A stretch of 64,000 nucleotides of DNA from Thinopyrum elongatum (lineage: Eukaryota > Streptophyta > Magnoliopsida > Poales > Poaceae): the NCBI GenBank assembly GCA_011799875.1, contig CM022298.1:286699395-286763394 (forward strand), written 5' to 3'. The notes beneath the pieces are model-generated. The model had not been told where the DNA came from. It made no database searches and was given only the letters and a program-made list of their open reading frames with translations. Shown piece after piece: positions 11,653 through 22,107 of this stretch. Both the position numbers and the translations under genes were made by a program. Within the stretch, counting starts at the first letter, position 1. Each line of letters starts with the position of its first letter.

Positions 11653-14600
11653 TGTGACACCCTGGATTTTGCCCATTTCTTTTTTCCTTTTTATTTTGGT
11701 CTGGATTTGCTTTTCTGTGGCTTAGTAGTCCTGAAACCTGGAGAGATCACCCTTGATTCCTCTCCCAAGTGGCTTGCCAACCTCAAAATCATCCCAAGAC
11801 CTTGTAATTTTCATCTTGGACCAATCCCAATATTCTTTTCTTGGGAATATTCCTTTTTCTATTAAAGGAATAACCCTGTCAGCTCTGAGTTGTGAAGCAA
11901 CTCATATTTCTATCATTCCCAAAATTCCCAAATAATTCTCATAAATCCTTTGGGACATATCTTATCCAGATATGTCAAAATATTCCTTGCCATGTTCAAA
12001 AATAATCCACCAAAATTCCTTTTTTGATTCTGCCCTAGTTGTCAGTTTGTGAAGCAAGTACCCTTTATATTGGCCTACTTGCTCTCAAACTTTTTGGGCA
12101 TTCTTTCCTATCCATATCATTGCCACGTGCCAAAATTCAACTTTATTTGGATATTAAATCTCTCTTGGCTAATTTCCAAAGTTTCTGGGCAACTAGAATC
12201 TTTGTGAAGGAAGTACTAGTTAGGAGTATCCAAATGAGTTGAAATTTTACAAGCATATTCATATGCTCAAATAATGACTCTCCACCAAGTTTCAACCCTA
12301 TATAGTCATCTATGTGAGCAGAACATCAAATCTTAGATTCTGGTCATATTTTTCAGTTGTGAAGAAACTATATTTTATATTGCTTCATTTAATCTGAAAA
12401 TTTACCAGGACATCCTCCTATCCATATTATCCATCTCCACAAAATTTGGGCTCAATCCATCTTCCCAATAATTCTATAGAATTATTCCAAGTTTCTGGAC
12501 AGAGAAGATAGCTGTGAAGGAAGTACCATTTTGGCATGTCCATTTAGTATGAAATTTTTACAGCATCTTCATATGTCCAAATAACCCTTTTTTGCCAAAT
12601 TTCAGCTCAATCCAATGAAGTATGTGAGTGCTACTTCATACTTTGCAAATCTGGTCAGTGAGGCCCTTTGAACAGCAAGTGCTATTTATCTTCATCTAAA
12701 TGAGCTGCAAATTTGCAGACATGATCACCTTAGCATTTGATCATCCCATGCCAAATATCGGAGTCTAGATCCTGCTCGATCTCCCCCAGCCCACTCCAAA
12801 CACCTTCCTGTTCCAGACAAAACCTGCAAGCTGTGGTCAACTCATGTGCCACTATGCTCGTTTCTTTCCTCCTTGACCTCTTCCTACGAGTGACTGATCG
12901 ATTTGACATGTTGGAGTTGACTTGGACGCGTGGCAAGGCCAAGTTCACGCGGTGACCGTCACCCTGGCGCGCCGTGGACGCGAGCTGCGTGACTTCTTGC
13001 TCGGGCCCCTCCTCTGATCGTCGTATCCGCGCGTATGATCTTGTCCAACAGCACCCTCTCCTTGTCCTATTTCTCCCCCGCCCTGTCACCTCCTCTCACG
13101 TCCCCTCCCTTGCCCGATAACGGCCGCGCCGCTCCCTGTCCGCTTCTGCCGTCGACAAGTCCCGTCGCCCCGAGCTCTCCCGAGCCTTCCCTACCCCTCC
13201 TGAGCCCTCTCCGACGCCCCTCAACCCTCCTGGAATCCTCTCCCTCCTCCTGGCGAGCTCTGGAAGAGCCGAGACCCCGGGGCACGCGTCGCCGCGGCCA
13301 AGGCTCGGCCTCCTCCGTCACCGGCTATATATATAGGGCCCCCGGACCTTCCCCGAGCTCACCACAGCCATCTCCGAGCTCCACTAACTCTCCATAGGCT
13401 CCCATCTGAGCTCCAGAGCCCCTCCCCCTCTCCTTTGGCCGCCGTGGCCGCCGCGGAGTCCGGCTCGAATTGGAGCTCCTCAACCCCCCTCCCTCCCTGC
13501 CTAGACCTCCACCAGCGCCCCCCGAGCTCCGGCGGAGTTCCCCTGCTCCTCTCTCCGACCGCCGGATGCCCGCAGCCCCATGCCCGCCTTCGGCCAGAAC
13601 CGCCTCCGCCCCCATCGATGGTCCGGCCGCCCTGGTGCACCGCTGCCCTCGCCGCGAGTACATGCAGGCTCGCCGGCGAACGCCGCGTCCGTCCCGCCCC
13701 TCGCCACGGGCCCGCTTCCACCGGAGCTGCGGCCACACCGGCGAACGGCCGCCCCTGCATCTGTTTCTGTGGAAATAGACGACCGGGAGGGGGAAGGAGA
13801 TGACCAGCTGGGCCGGGTTTTTTTTTAAAAAAAGAGGAGGCTGCGAGTGGGCCGGCCCAGCTGCTGCGGCTGCTGTGCAGCCCAGCAGGCGCCCCAGGCC
13901 TCAGCCGCTTTCGGCCCAGGCCGGCCCGGGCGCGCTGTTCTTTTTCAGAAGACTGCTGAGGACCCAGAAGTAAATATTTATTTTACAGAAAGGTTCTTCT
14001 GCAGTCAAACTATCATAACTTTTTGCTCGTAACTCCGATCGAGGTGAAACCAGCGCCCACTTCTTCGTCTCATCGAGCCCGTTCCGATGGTGTCATTCTC
14101 ATGCTGTGTTGACACAGCAGAAATGACCATTTTGCCCTTGTCCGTAAACAGCCCTCCAAGAGAGTACTGTTTCCGGCATTCGTCCCCGCGACATTTCCGC
14201 ACTTCATTCCGATGACTCCTTCATCTCCAGGCAAGCCACAACCCTCATCTGCATAATTGCAATGCAATATCATAGTTTAATTAATTACTTTAATAGCAAG
14301 AATGTTATCTGTAGCATGGATTGGATTATGACATGCATGAGTAGATGTTGAATACCGGATTGTTAATGACTAGTAGTTTACCCACTCGTTGAGGTTATGA
14401 TGTTGAGATTACCGTCTATGATTATTTTGGGATTTCATCCGGCATTTGTGGATATGAACTAGTAGCAGTAGCCTAAGCATGCCGGTTATTGGATTACTAT
14501 GATATCAGAGTATCAGCTGTGACAGAAAGATTGTTCGGGGATAAGATGCCTAATTTGACCAACTAAGTTAACTTGATGAAACAACCTGGTAATAAGTGAA

Positions 14601-15714
14601 CTTAGTTGGTTGATCGAGAGTCACCTGTCCGGGCTTATTCGTGCAGCCACATTTGCCGGTATGGGACGGCCTTGACTTGGTCTGACCGCGTGCTCTTCCA
14701 CCGGTACCTCCAAAGAGGGAGGGTTATGCGCGCGCGCTACCCTGGCCCGGTAGGCGGCGATAACTCTGTGAGCCCAGTTGAGTTATTGGATCCAGGTCCC
14801 CGTTTGGGACAGTTTGTTTGGCCAGGACGCTGGCAGGTGTCTTGAGGACACGGGGCCACCCAGGGCTTGACTCCAAGAAGGAGTATGATTGCCGGTCGTA
14901 CGATGGAAGAGTCACGGGTCAGTCGGGTTTCGTCGGAACGTCGTTGGTCCACCCGAATGGGAGCACGAGGCCATGAGTTCCGTAGTGTGGGTAAAGTGTA
15001 CAACCTCTGCACAGTGTTAAATCTATTCGAATAGCCGTGTCCACGGTATTGGACAGCCCGTTCAGACCTCTATAGGAGATCAACCGTTATAATGACAGTG
15101 ATAAGGAAGGAACTCATCTGAGTATGGTAACAGTCGGATATCATGCCATGGGCAAGTATTGGTAACGATCTCGAGGATGATCGTTGGATGTTCTTGGAGT
15201 GATCATGAGTTGGTCACCAGAATGCAGGAAGAGTAGCTTGTTATTGCTCATTTCAACCATTCCTTCGGTAACAATAAATCTCAACCTAATCTTGATTACT
15301 ATGATGTTGTCTTGCCTTAATGCTGATGTTTGTTGTGAGCTTGCGAGTACATTCAAAGTACTCACCTGGCGTGTCATGCCAGTTTGCAGGTCATGCCATG
15401 ACTGCTTGTTTGTCGAAGATGTTGATTGCGTGAGCTAGGATACGCGTTCTAGCCAGAGTCCCTGCGGAGTGGAGTCCATCACCGCCGACGCTGTTCCGCT
15501 GCCGAGAGATACTCCGCCTCCTCAGGTCGATCCGCTGTTAGCATAGAGCTATTTTGAGCAGGCGTAGTGTCGCCGTGTTGATGTAATCTTTGTAACCATA
15601 TTTATAGCAATAAAGAGCTGATTTGTTCTATGCCAACAGTGCCGTATTCCAGTGGACTTGTCCCTGGGACTGGAATACGGGGCGTTCCGGTTTCCTCTGA
15701 GCCGGGGTGCCACA
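11653..15714 (+). repeat. LARD-0 3' LTR (4062 bp)
   Basis: Near copy of 4816-8889 with the same termini. TATA box at 13325-13335. The block 13569-13655 replaces the unrelated block 6736-6828 of the 5' LTR. Confidence 0.92.
13325..13335 (+). promoter_or_regulatory. TATA box in LARD-0 3' LTR
   Basis: Same ctatatatatag as at 6486. Here it could drive read-out transcription rightwards into the CACTA element. Confidence 0.5.
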
Positions 15715-15719
15715 ACTAC
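15715..15719. repeat. Target-site duplication ACTAC, right copy (LARD-0)
   Basis: Matches 4811-4815. Confidence 0.9.
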
Positions 15720-15991
15720 AGATAAAAGTTCTAGCAATTGAAACACCCTCCTTTGCTGCTGTGTCCCCATTATGTAATTCAAATCAAGACAAAAAATCAA
15801 GTAGATCGCACACAGTTTATTATCACCAACCGTGTGAGATGCAGCACAAAATATCTTGGAGCACCGTCGGAGTATAGTACGCATATGGCTTACACAAGAA
15901 GGTGCGTCGGCTACAGTCCACAGCTGGAGTGCCAAGCACACTAGCTTGCTCCCCAAATATCATTTCACTATTCAATCGTCGCTGGTAAAAG

Positions 15992-16609
15992 ATGGGGACG
16001 TGGACCCGCTTCGTGAGGGCAACTTCGGCGGCCCACTCCGGCGAGAGCGTGGCCGCAGTCGCCAGGCACGTGCTAACAAGCTTCCTGAGCGCGGCCGCAA
16101 TCTGCGACCCGGCGGCCAAGGCAGCCCAAACGGCCGCTGTTGCTTCTCAGGTGGTGGCAGCAACATCTGCCTCGGGGATAGCAACTGGCGAGAGCGACAC
16201 AGCAGCTCTCCGTTCCGTAGCGGCGGCCTTAGCCCCGATGGAGGCCGCCCACGACCATGTCGAGGCCGCCCACGCCCTGCTCCTGGCAGTCACCACACAA
16301 ATCGAACAAAACTTCTCCGACAACGGTCGGCAACCCATGACCGAAGAGTTGGCAATCGCCGAGAGCGTTCGAGCAGCCATCCGTTCCTCCGCAGCATACC
16401 TTGCCACGACGGAGCCCGTCCAAGCCCAGATCACAGCCGCCCATGCCCAGCTCATGGCGGCCTTTTCCAAAGAGATGGCAGATGAGGATGGTGAGATGCT
16501 TGCTGAGTATGGTGCGATGGATGCCATGGAGCCCCTTCCACAGGAGATCGTCAGGCGCGACCTGGACATGGAGGAGGTGGCGGAGATCGACGAGCACCAG
16601 CTGGAGTAG
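15992..16609 (+). CDS. Ala-rich 205-residue protein of the CACTA element
   Basis: Uninterrupted frame from ATG 15992 to TAG 16609. The protein is about one quarter alanine and looks mostly helical, with heptad-like stretches (HDHVEAAHALLLAVTTQIEQ; VQAQITAAHAQLMAAFSK). It ends in a strongly acidic tail (DEDGEMLAEYGAMDAMEP; EEVAEIDEHQLE). No cysteine/histidine cluster, signal peptide or membrane segment is visible. It lies 272 bp right of LARD-0 and 0.5 kb left of a second, similar acidic Ala-rich frame (17107-17640). I do not recognise a family. The unbroken frame and coding-like composition argue that it is or recently was a protein. I infer an accessory protein of the transposon. The minus-strand frames over the same bases look like shadows. 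Confidence 0.5.
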   Translation: MGTWTRFVRATSAAHSGESVAAVARHVLTSFLSAAAICDPAAKAAQTAAVASQVVAATSASGIATGESDTAALRSVAAALAPMEAAHDHVEAAHALLLAVTTQIEQNFSDNGRQPMTEELAIAESVRAAIRSSAAYLATTEPVQAQITAAHAQLMAAFSKEMADEDGEMLAEYGAMDAMEPLPQEIVRRDLDMEEVAEIDEHQLE

Positions 16610-17106
16610 TACTCTTTGTTTTGTTTAATTAAGAGCACCGGTCTTTAATTAGTGTTAGAGTAATGTTTAGGTCAGCTAGCGCTGTTTAATTGCTGAACTT
16701 GCGTGATTAAGAAGTGTGGGTGTGCTATAGTCTCCTTTGTGTACCCAAATTATGCAATCACGTGGATGACCACTGTAACCAGGGAAATTCGGACCAAAAT
16801 TTGCACGTTCAAACTCATCACACACGGGGTAAGCTATATGAATTGTTTGTGATGTTCACATATCGTACACAGTTCTGAATAAGGGACCGTGTCTGATGAC
16901 ACTTTGCGCGCAAGTTTTTTCGCTGCACCAATCCAAAATTTCCGGCTTCAGCGGAAATATCTACCTCCCCGCCCCCTCCCCGTTACCAAAAGCCACATTT
17001 CCCCTGTTTCCACCTTCCTTTCCAAGTTGAAACCTTCACTCCTTGCTTACAGCACCGCCTCCTCGCCGGCGACCCTCCTTCACGCTGCTCGGCCTCATCG
17101 ATCTAG
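16610..17106. other. Spacer between two CACTA ORFs
   Basis: AT-rich, with phrases of the sub-terminal repeat type (ttgtttgtgatgttcacat; gtgtctgatgacactttgcg). A plus-strand frame 16889-17410 is low-complexity and crosses the next ORF in another frame, so I do not count it as a gene. Confidence 0.3.
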
Positions 17107-17640
17107 GCAAGCCGACCCCCATCCTCCTCCTCCTTCCACATCCCACATGCCCGACCACCGGCGCGACACCTTCCACCCAAATCACCGACCCCTCCCCCAA
17201 ATAAGCGCCGCCCTAAGACATGGTGCACGCAGTATAGCCAGGAGCTCAAGGAGCATTTGGGAGTGGAGAAGCAAATCGCGGCTGCACACACGGATGAGGT
17301 CGCGATGGCTGCCATTCATGCCGACCCCCATATCTTGGAGGAGTACCTCGCCATCGAGGCCACCGTCGATGCCTCGCGAGCCGACGTCGCGACACGGTTG
17401 GCTGCTTTAAACAACAGTTCATGGCATTTTCTCGAGGCCACCGTCGGTGCCTTCGACGAAGACTACGAGGTGTTTTCTCAGCGTGCTCATGCTTACCTCA
17501 ACTCGAGAACCAGCAGGTTGGTGCCCGGAGCGGCTCAGGCAACTCACCACTATGACGAGGGCACCCACGATGTGGAGGCCTCGCCCTCTTCCATGTCTAA
17601 GGAGCCAATCATCATCGATATCTTCGATGATGACGAGTAG
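17107..17640 (+). pseudogene. Acidic Ala-rich CACTA ORF without a start codon
   Basis: Open from just after TAG 17104-17106 to the stop at 17640, but there is no in-frame ATG near the beginning, so either the start is lost or an upstream exon is missing. It begins Pro/Ser-rich, turns basic (NKRRPKTWCTQYSQEL), then helical Ala/Glu-rich (KQIAAAHTDEVAMAAIHADP), and ends in an acidic tail (PIIIDIFDDDE). Tail style and Ala-rich helices resemble the ORF at 15992-16609, suggesting two diverged members of one transposon-borne family. No known domain recognised. Confidence 0.4.
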
Positions 17641-17689
17641 CTTGTCTTATTAGCTCACTATAAGGACCTATGTTCAGTTTGCTAGCTAT

Positions 17690-18530
17690 GCTGGTTAAGC
17701 ATGCTTGGTTTACCCGTTGCATGTGCTGCTCTTGCCTTTCCTTAACAAATTCTAGTGAATTCTCCTATCTACTTTTACCATGCAATATGTTGCTCTAGTG
17801 TATATGTTCTATATGTGGTGCTCACTTATTAACTGTTTGGTTAATTAGTTGTCGTGTTCAGTTAACTGTTTGGTTCAATTCTGCAAATGTGATGTTCAAT
17901 TCTTCATGGTGCAATTTTGTATTGTCTTCCATGTGAGAAATAAATCGAATTTATCTTTACAGAATACATGAAAAACAAATAGAATTGCTATATTTCCAAG
18001 TTGTCAAGCATGCTTGGTTTGGTTAACTATCTGATCTTCTAGTATGTTATATATTGTGCAATGTGGTGCTCAGTTAATGTTTGGTTCATTTGTTTTGGTG
18101 TTTAGTTAACTGTTTGGTTCAATTCTGCAATGCGATGTTCAATTGTTGTGGGTGCATTCTGTTATTGTATACCATGTGAGAAAAAATTGAATTTGGCTGT
18201 TCTAAATACGTGAGAAACAAATACAATTACTATATTTCCAAGTTGTAAAGCATGCTTGGTTTGGTTAACTATCTGATCTTCTATTAGGAGTATGTTATAT
18301 TATGCAATGTGGTGCTCAGTTAATGTTTGGTTCATTTGTTGGGGTGTTTAGTTAACTGCTTGGTTCAATTCTGCAATGCAATGTCCAATTGTCGTGGGTA
18401 GAATTTTGTATTGTTGTGCATGTGAGGAATAAATCGAATTTGGCTGCACTTAATACATGAGAAACATATACAATTGCTATATTTCCTAGTTCTTAACCAT
18501 GCTTGGTTTGGATAAATGGGTTTTCCATGT
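17690..18530 (+). repeat. ~245-bp direct repeats upstream of the B3-like gene
   Basis: gcatgcttggttt recurs at 17699, 18008 and 18250, with a weaker copy near 18498. The last three are spaced about 242-248 bp and share long stretches (gtggtgctcagttaatgtttggttca; ttcaattctgcaatg; ccatgtgag). Units are AT-rich and non-coding. The array ends about 130 bp before the start of the B3-like gene, so it could act as leader or promoter sequence. Confidence 0.75.
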
Positions 18531-18656
18531 GGCTTGAATTAATCTGGTGGATCTGTAACGTGCTTATTTTTCATCAACATATTTTACTGATAGCATGCCA
18601 ACCCTCACTTAACCTGATCACTAACTACCTTATTTGTGTTGCAGTGCAGGGAAACA

Positions 18657-19304
18657 ATGGGAAGCACTGAGGTTTACAATCGAGGTTTGCACATGCATGG
18701 TCCTTTGTCTAATAGCACATTATTGTGCAATTGCAGGAACCATTCTAATATTTAGGTTTTTAACAATTTGGTCTTGCACATGTAGGTCCTGATGTCAGAG
18801 GTTTTGATCCACTGTTCGACCCTTTTTGCATATGGGGAAATGAGTTGTCCATCAATATCAGTCAAGTCAAGAAACTCAGAAAGATTGTTAGGATAAAGAA
18901 ATTAGCGACAAAAAACAACAAGATCTTTGTCTGCGCAATGAAGAAGGCATTAGTTCACTACAGGATGGTACTAACTATTATACCTTGGCTTTTTTATTCC
19001 TTTGCCCCATTTCCAATATAGAGAAGATATTTATGCACATCCTTGTTTTCAGGCCTTTCCAAAGTAGTTCACTGATGATTACCTCTCAAACCATATGTAT
19101 GGTCAGGAGGCGAGGAAGGTATTCATACAACACCCATGGTTCAATATTGTAGTGTTCCTGAAGAGGATGAAGGATGGACGGTCAATCATCCATAGGCACT
19201 GGCCTAAAGTTGCAACGACCTTCAACATCAATGAAGGTTCAATATTCGCCTTCCGCTTCAGCAATTTTCCAGATGAGATTCATGTGTCGATGTACCATCT
19301 ATGA
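18657..19304 (+). pseudogene. B3-like DNA-binding protein gene carried by the CACTA element (three exons, one stop)
   Basis: Three exons can be joined with GT-AG introns without losing the frame: 18657-18684 (ATG in gaaacaATGG), 18786-18967 and 19053-19304. The product would be about 153 residues. Exon 2 gives a basic segment (KKLRKIVRIKKLATKNNKIF) and exon 3 starts AFPK, then a TAG (19065-19067), then FTDDYLSNHMYG, KVFIQHPWFNIVVFLKR, HWPKV and a region reading NINEGSIFAFRF. The order (FPK.F...YL..H, strand, W, EG..FAFRF) fits the plant B3 DNA-binding fold used by REM-type transcription factors. Everything except one codon is clean, so I call it a barely dead gene. Function in the element is unknown; binding transposon or host DNA is a guess. 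A coincidental B3-like pattern remains possible. Confidence 0.5.
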
Positions 19305-19549
19305 TGCTAATTTCCAAAGGTTATAGATGTTGCATGTGAAACTTGGTGCTGGTGCAGTTGTGTAATGGGGTAGCTGAGTACTGAAGCTATATGATGTTGT
19401 ACTCCGATGTATTTCAATTATGAAATCCTGCTTCCTTAATATGAAAATGAAATATATTGTATGCTTAATATGAAATGTCAATTAGATTAATAAATGGATT
19501 ATTAATAGTAGGACAATTACCCTGCTAATGGCCAATTAGCTTGCTAATT
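19305..19549. other. 3' flank of the B3-like gene
   Basis: AT-rich, with aaatgaaatatattgtatgcttaatatgaaatg near 19443 as a possible poly(A) region. No gene. Confidence 0.3.
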
Positions 19550-20260
19550 GGGTTTTTCTATTGCAAACGGTTATTGAGAAAACACCGTGGGCGATGACCT
19601 CAGACAACGCACATAGTTTCTAGGAGTAAAACGTGTTGGATCAATGAACAATCACACACGACATCCTCTTGAAAACTGTTTGCGTTAGGCCACCTTGCGC
19701 AAACGTTTACCACATAAAAAATGTGTGTGATGGACAGCCTATGCCACATAGTTTCCTCTACGCACTGTGTGTGATGCATTCAATAATGCAAACGATAAAA
19801 TTGTTAATATCGCCTGCGATGGCAACGCTATCACAAACGATTTAATGGGGAAACTTGTGTGTGATGTACCTACGAACAGAATGTTTTCCTTAGAGTGAGT
19901 GTGTGGGATGTATATACGAATGGAAATGTACTTCTTGGATTAACTCTGTGAGATGTACATACTAGCGGAAACGTATACCTTGGATTGACTGTGTGGAATG
20001 TACATACGAACGGAAACGTTTAGCCGGGACTGACTGTGTGGGATGTACTTACGACCGAAAACGATTTGGCCTATATAATTGTATTTTTTAGCACAACTGT
20101 ACGTATAACCGTATTTGATCGCTCGCCCGTCGCACACGAACTCATTTTGCCGAGCGTGTGTGCCAGGAGGGCCTATCTCCGATGGTTTCTGGGTCATGTG
20201 GGAAGGACCCCCCTATCGCCCACACTCACTTGGCGACGGTTCCAAATGCCGTCGCGGAAA
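19550..20260. repeat. CACTA sub-terminal repeat field
   Basis: Short motifs recur in both wordings: (t)gtgtgtgatg / tgtgtgggatgtacatac and gaacggaaacgttt / gcaaacgttt. Better copies lie near 19890-20060 at about 50-55 bp spacing. In CACTA elements such clusters next to the ends are the transposase binding sites. They run up to the terminal inverted repeat. Confidence 0.75.
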
Positions 20261-20261
20261 G

Positions 20262-20301
20262 GGGTTAAAAACCATTTGTATAGCACCTTGTTGTACCAGT
20301 G
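20262..20301 (-). repeat. CACTA right terminal inverted repeat region
   Basis: Read on the minus strand it starts CACTGGTACAACAAGGTGCT and continues with the ...TTTTTAACCCC type sequence common in Triticeae CACTA ends. Sequence after 20301 switches at once to gypsy gag code. Confidence 0.7.
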
Positions 20302-20755
20302 ACCCCAAAGAAGAAAGGTTGGAAGCGCAACCAGAAACACAAGCGCAAGGCTGTGCTGGCAATGGAAGGCACTGCCGGCAAGAAGCCCAAGACATAAGAT
20401 GCTAGCAGGCAAGTTGCCGTCTGTACATGTGGACAAGTTGCTGCCGGAGAGAAACATGACGGTCCTTACTATAAGATCCACCATACAGTTGGCCATGATC
20501 TCAACAACTACCGCCAAGTAGAGCTCCTTGCTGGAAACGGAAGTAGGAGTATGAAAAGCGTCACAAAGAGAAGGGCCAAGACGGTGCTGGTGGTTCCAGC
20601 AAGAAAAACCGGGCTGTCCATGGGGGCCACCGTGGTAAGGCCGAGAAGCAAAAGGAGAGGCCCACTCGCGGCCGTGACAAGAAAGAGGATGACAAAGAGG
20701 ACGATGATTAGGATGAGGATGATTTTGAGGAAGAATTTCATAGTTGATTGTGTTT
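20302..20755 (+). pseudogene. gag C-terminal remnant (element E)
   Basis: Translation at 20302 reads TPKKKGWKRNQKHKRKAVLA, then a stop at about 20395, with frame breaks after that. The same basic block followed by a C/H region (CTCGQ ... YYKIHHTVGHDL) is seen in gag of element D, where the knuckle reads YCKIHRTKGHDLQEC. Here key cysteines of the knuckle are lost (YYKIHH). Nucleocapsid-type RNA-binding part of gag, no longer functional. Confidence 0.65.
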
Positions 20756-21580
20756 GCGTTGATGGAGAAGCATCTTTGCACTCCTCTCACCGGCAGCTCA
20801 AGCAGTGGGCCCGGGAGATAAATGCAGCTGAGACGACGATGGAAGCACAAAATCCTTTGAAGTGGTCACCCACGCCCATCATATTCGATGTCGAAGACCA
20901 CCCAGATCGAACGACTGGGGTAGGTAGTTTGCCATTGTTGGTCTCGCAAACCATTCATAGATGTTGGTTGACGCTGGTGCCGGTCTTAACTTGATCTCCC
21001 CCGCGGTGATCCGGAAGATGCAAATTCTCGACAAGGACCTCCAAGAAACAGGGATGTCTCAAGGAGTGAACCTGGGAAGGACCAAGCCGAAGGGGCAGAT
21101 TACATTGTCGGTCACATTTGGTGACTCCATCAACTACAGAACTGAGAAGATTGTCTTTGATGTTGTCAAATTGCCATTGCCATACAACAGCATTCTGGGA
21201 CGCCCTGCATTGGCCAAGTTCATGGAAGCATCTCATTATGCATACAACGTTTTTAAGATGCCAGGACCAATGGAGGTGATCACGGTCCATTCTGACGGGA
21301 AGGACGCAGTGATCTGTGCAGACAAGTTTACTAGGAACCTCTTGCCGCATCTGCCGGAAAGTCACTGGCTCTTGCCGATAAAAGTTCCGAGGAGCCAACC
21401 CAAAAGAAATCAACAACTAATACCGGCAAGACCTTCGGGAAGTGCATCGCAGAGTGTAGCACGCCTGGAGAGGAAGGTGAAACTTCCGCCAGGAAGAGCA
21501 AGAAAGCTGCTAAGGCTACTGCACCCGCGACCAAGCAGATTCGTGCCAAGGAGGATGTTACTGGCACTTTCACCATAAGT
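20756..21580 (+). pseudogene. Aspartic protease remnant (element E)
   Basis: The upstream part gives DGEASLHSSHRQLKQWAREI. After a frame change the retropepsin-like catalytic motif appears as MLVDAGAGLNLISP (normally LVDGGAGLNLIS, still with the catalytic Asp), then LPYNSILGRPALAKFMEASH, typical of gypsy proteases. The 205-codon frame 20961-21578 then drifts out of the pol frame. The protease would have cut the Gag-Pol polyprotein. Confidence 0.75.
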
Positions 21581-21600
21581 GCCAACCTATCCAGCAATTA

Positions 21601-22107
21601 AGAAAGTGCGCTCATCACTTTCCTGCGGATGAATGATGATGTGTTTGCATGGCAACCATCTGACATCCCTGGTGTTCGCATGAAAGTGATGGAGCACCAC
21701 CTTGCTGTTTGCCCGGATGCGAGACCCATCAAGCATAAGGTCAGGAAGTAAGCATTGGAGCGGCAAGAGTTTATAACACAAGAAATATAGAAGCTGGAGG
21801 AGCAGGATTGGTGAGAGGAGTTTTGCACCCCACTTGGTTGGCCAATACTGTCGTAGTTCACAAAGCTAAAGGAAAGTGGAGGTTGTGCATTGATTTCACT
21901 AACATCAACAAGGCTTGCCCCAAAGATCCCTTTTCGTTGCCGCGGATTGATCAGATTGTGGACACCATGGCCGGTTGTGATCTTCTATCTTTCCTTGATG
22001 CCTACTCTGGATATCATCAGATTTTCATGGCTCGGGAAGATGAGGAGAAAACAACATTCATCACTCTATGTGGCACGTACTGCTTTGTACGAATACCTCT
22101 CCCCTCC
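21601..22107 (+). pseudogene. Reverse transcriptase N-terminal remnant (element E)
   Basis: Contains FLRMNDDVFAWQPSDIPGV, HHLAVCPDARPIKHK (then stops), and from 21808 GVLHPTWLANTVVVHKAKGK, RLCIDFTNINKACPKDPF, LPRIDQIVDTMAGCDLLSFL, DAYSGYHQIFM and CGTYCFVRIPL. These are RT fingers and palm blocks. The sequence ends just where MPFGL should follow, so the catalytic YxDD is absent. At 22107-22108 it abuts the RT start of element A. Confidence 0.85.

Larger units (their letters stand above)
4816..15714 (+). mobile_element. LARD-0: complete non-coding LTR retrotransposon
   Basis: Two direct LTRs (4816-8889 and 11653-15714) start TGTGACACCC and end GGGGTGCCACA. They flank a 2763-bp internal region with a primer binding site for initiator tRNA-Met at 8895 and a polypurine tract before the 3' LTR. 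The TSD ACTAC is perfect. The internal region has no gag or pol, so the element must have been mobilised by another element's proteins. Long LTRs and an empty interior fit the large retrotransposon derivative (LARD) class known in Triticeae, such as Sukkula. The motif ctcgaggacgagatttct before the polypurine tract resembles the end of gypsy/chromovirus pol regions, so the helper is probably a gypsy element. It is inserted in the CACTA element. Confidence 0.9.
1..20301. mobile_element. CACTA (DTC) DNA transposon, right-hand part, interrupted by an LTR retrotransposon
   Basis: The right end at 20301 reads, on the minus strand, CACTGGTACAACAAGG, a CACTA-type terminal inverted repeat. Next to it lies a field of short sub-terminal repeats (19550-20260) built on tgtgtgggatgtac and aaacgttt, as CACTA elements have. 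The left end is outside the window, so the 3-bp target duplication cannot be checked. The element carries small ORFs, a broken minus-strand ORF, a ~503-bp tandem array and a B3-like gene. No transposase is visible and it may lie further left. LARD-0 (4816-15714) splits it. Calling positions 1-4815 the same element is an inference from the clean TSD of LARD-0 and from similar small ORFs on both sides. Confidence 0.65.
20302..22107 (+). mobile_element. Gypsy fragment E (gag C-terminus to reverse transcriptase start), decayed
   Basis: Starts inside gag at the CACTA border and stops inside the reverse transcriptase, where element A begins. Order and motifs match element D (minus strand, 57.4-55.6 kb): basic gag tail, zinc-knuckle region, the HSSHRQLKQWARE segment, aspartic protease, RT N-terminus. 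Several stops and frameshifts. It is probably the sequence the CACTA jumped into, with the rest lying left of the window. Confidence 0.75.

Noticed and set aside
16889..17410. 173-codon frame in the CACTA element
   Set aside because: Low complexity and out of frame with the better ORF at 17107-17640.
18657..19304. B3-like gene as a host transcription factor
   Set aside because: It lies between CACTA repeats and the CACTA terminus and has an internal stop, so it belongs to the transposon.
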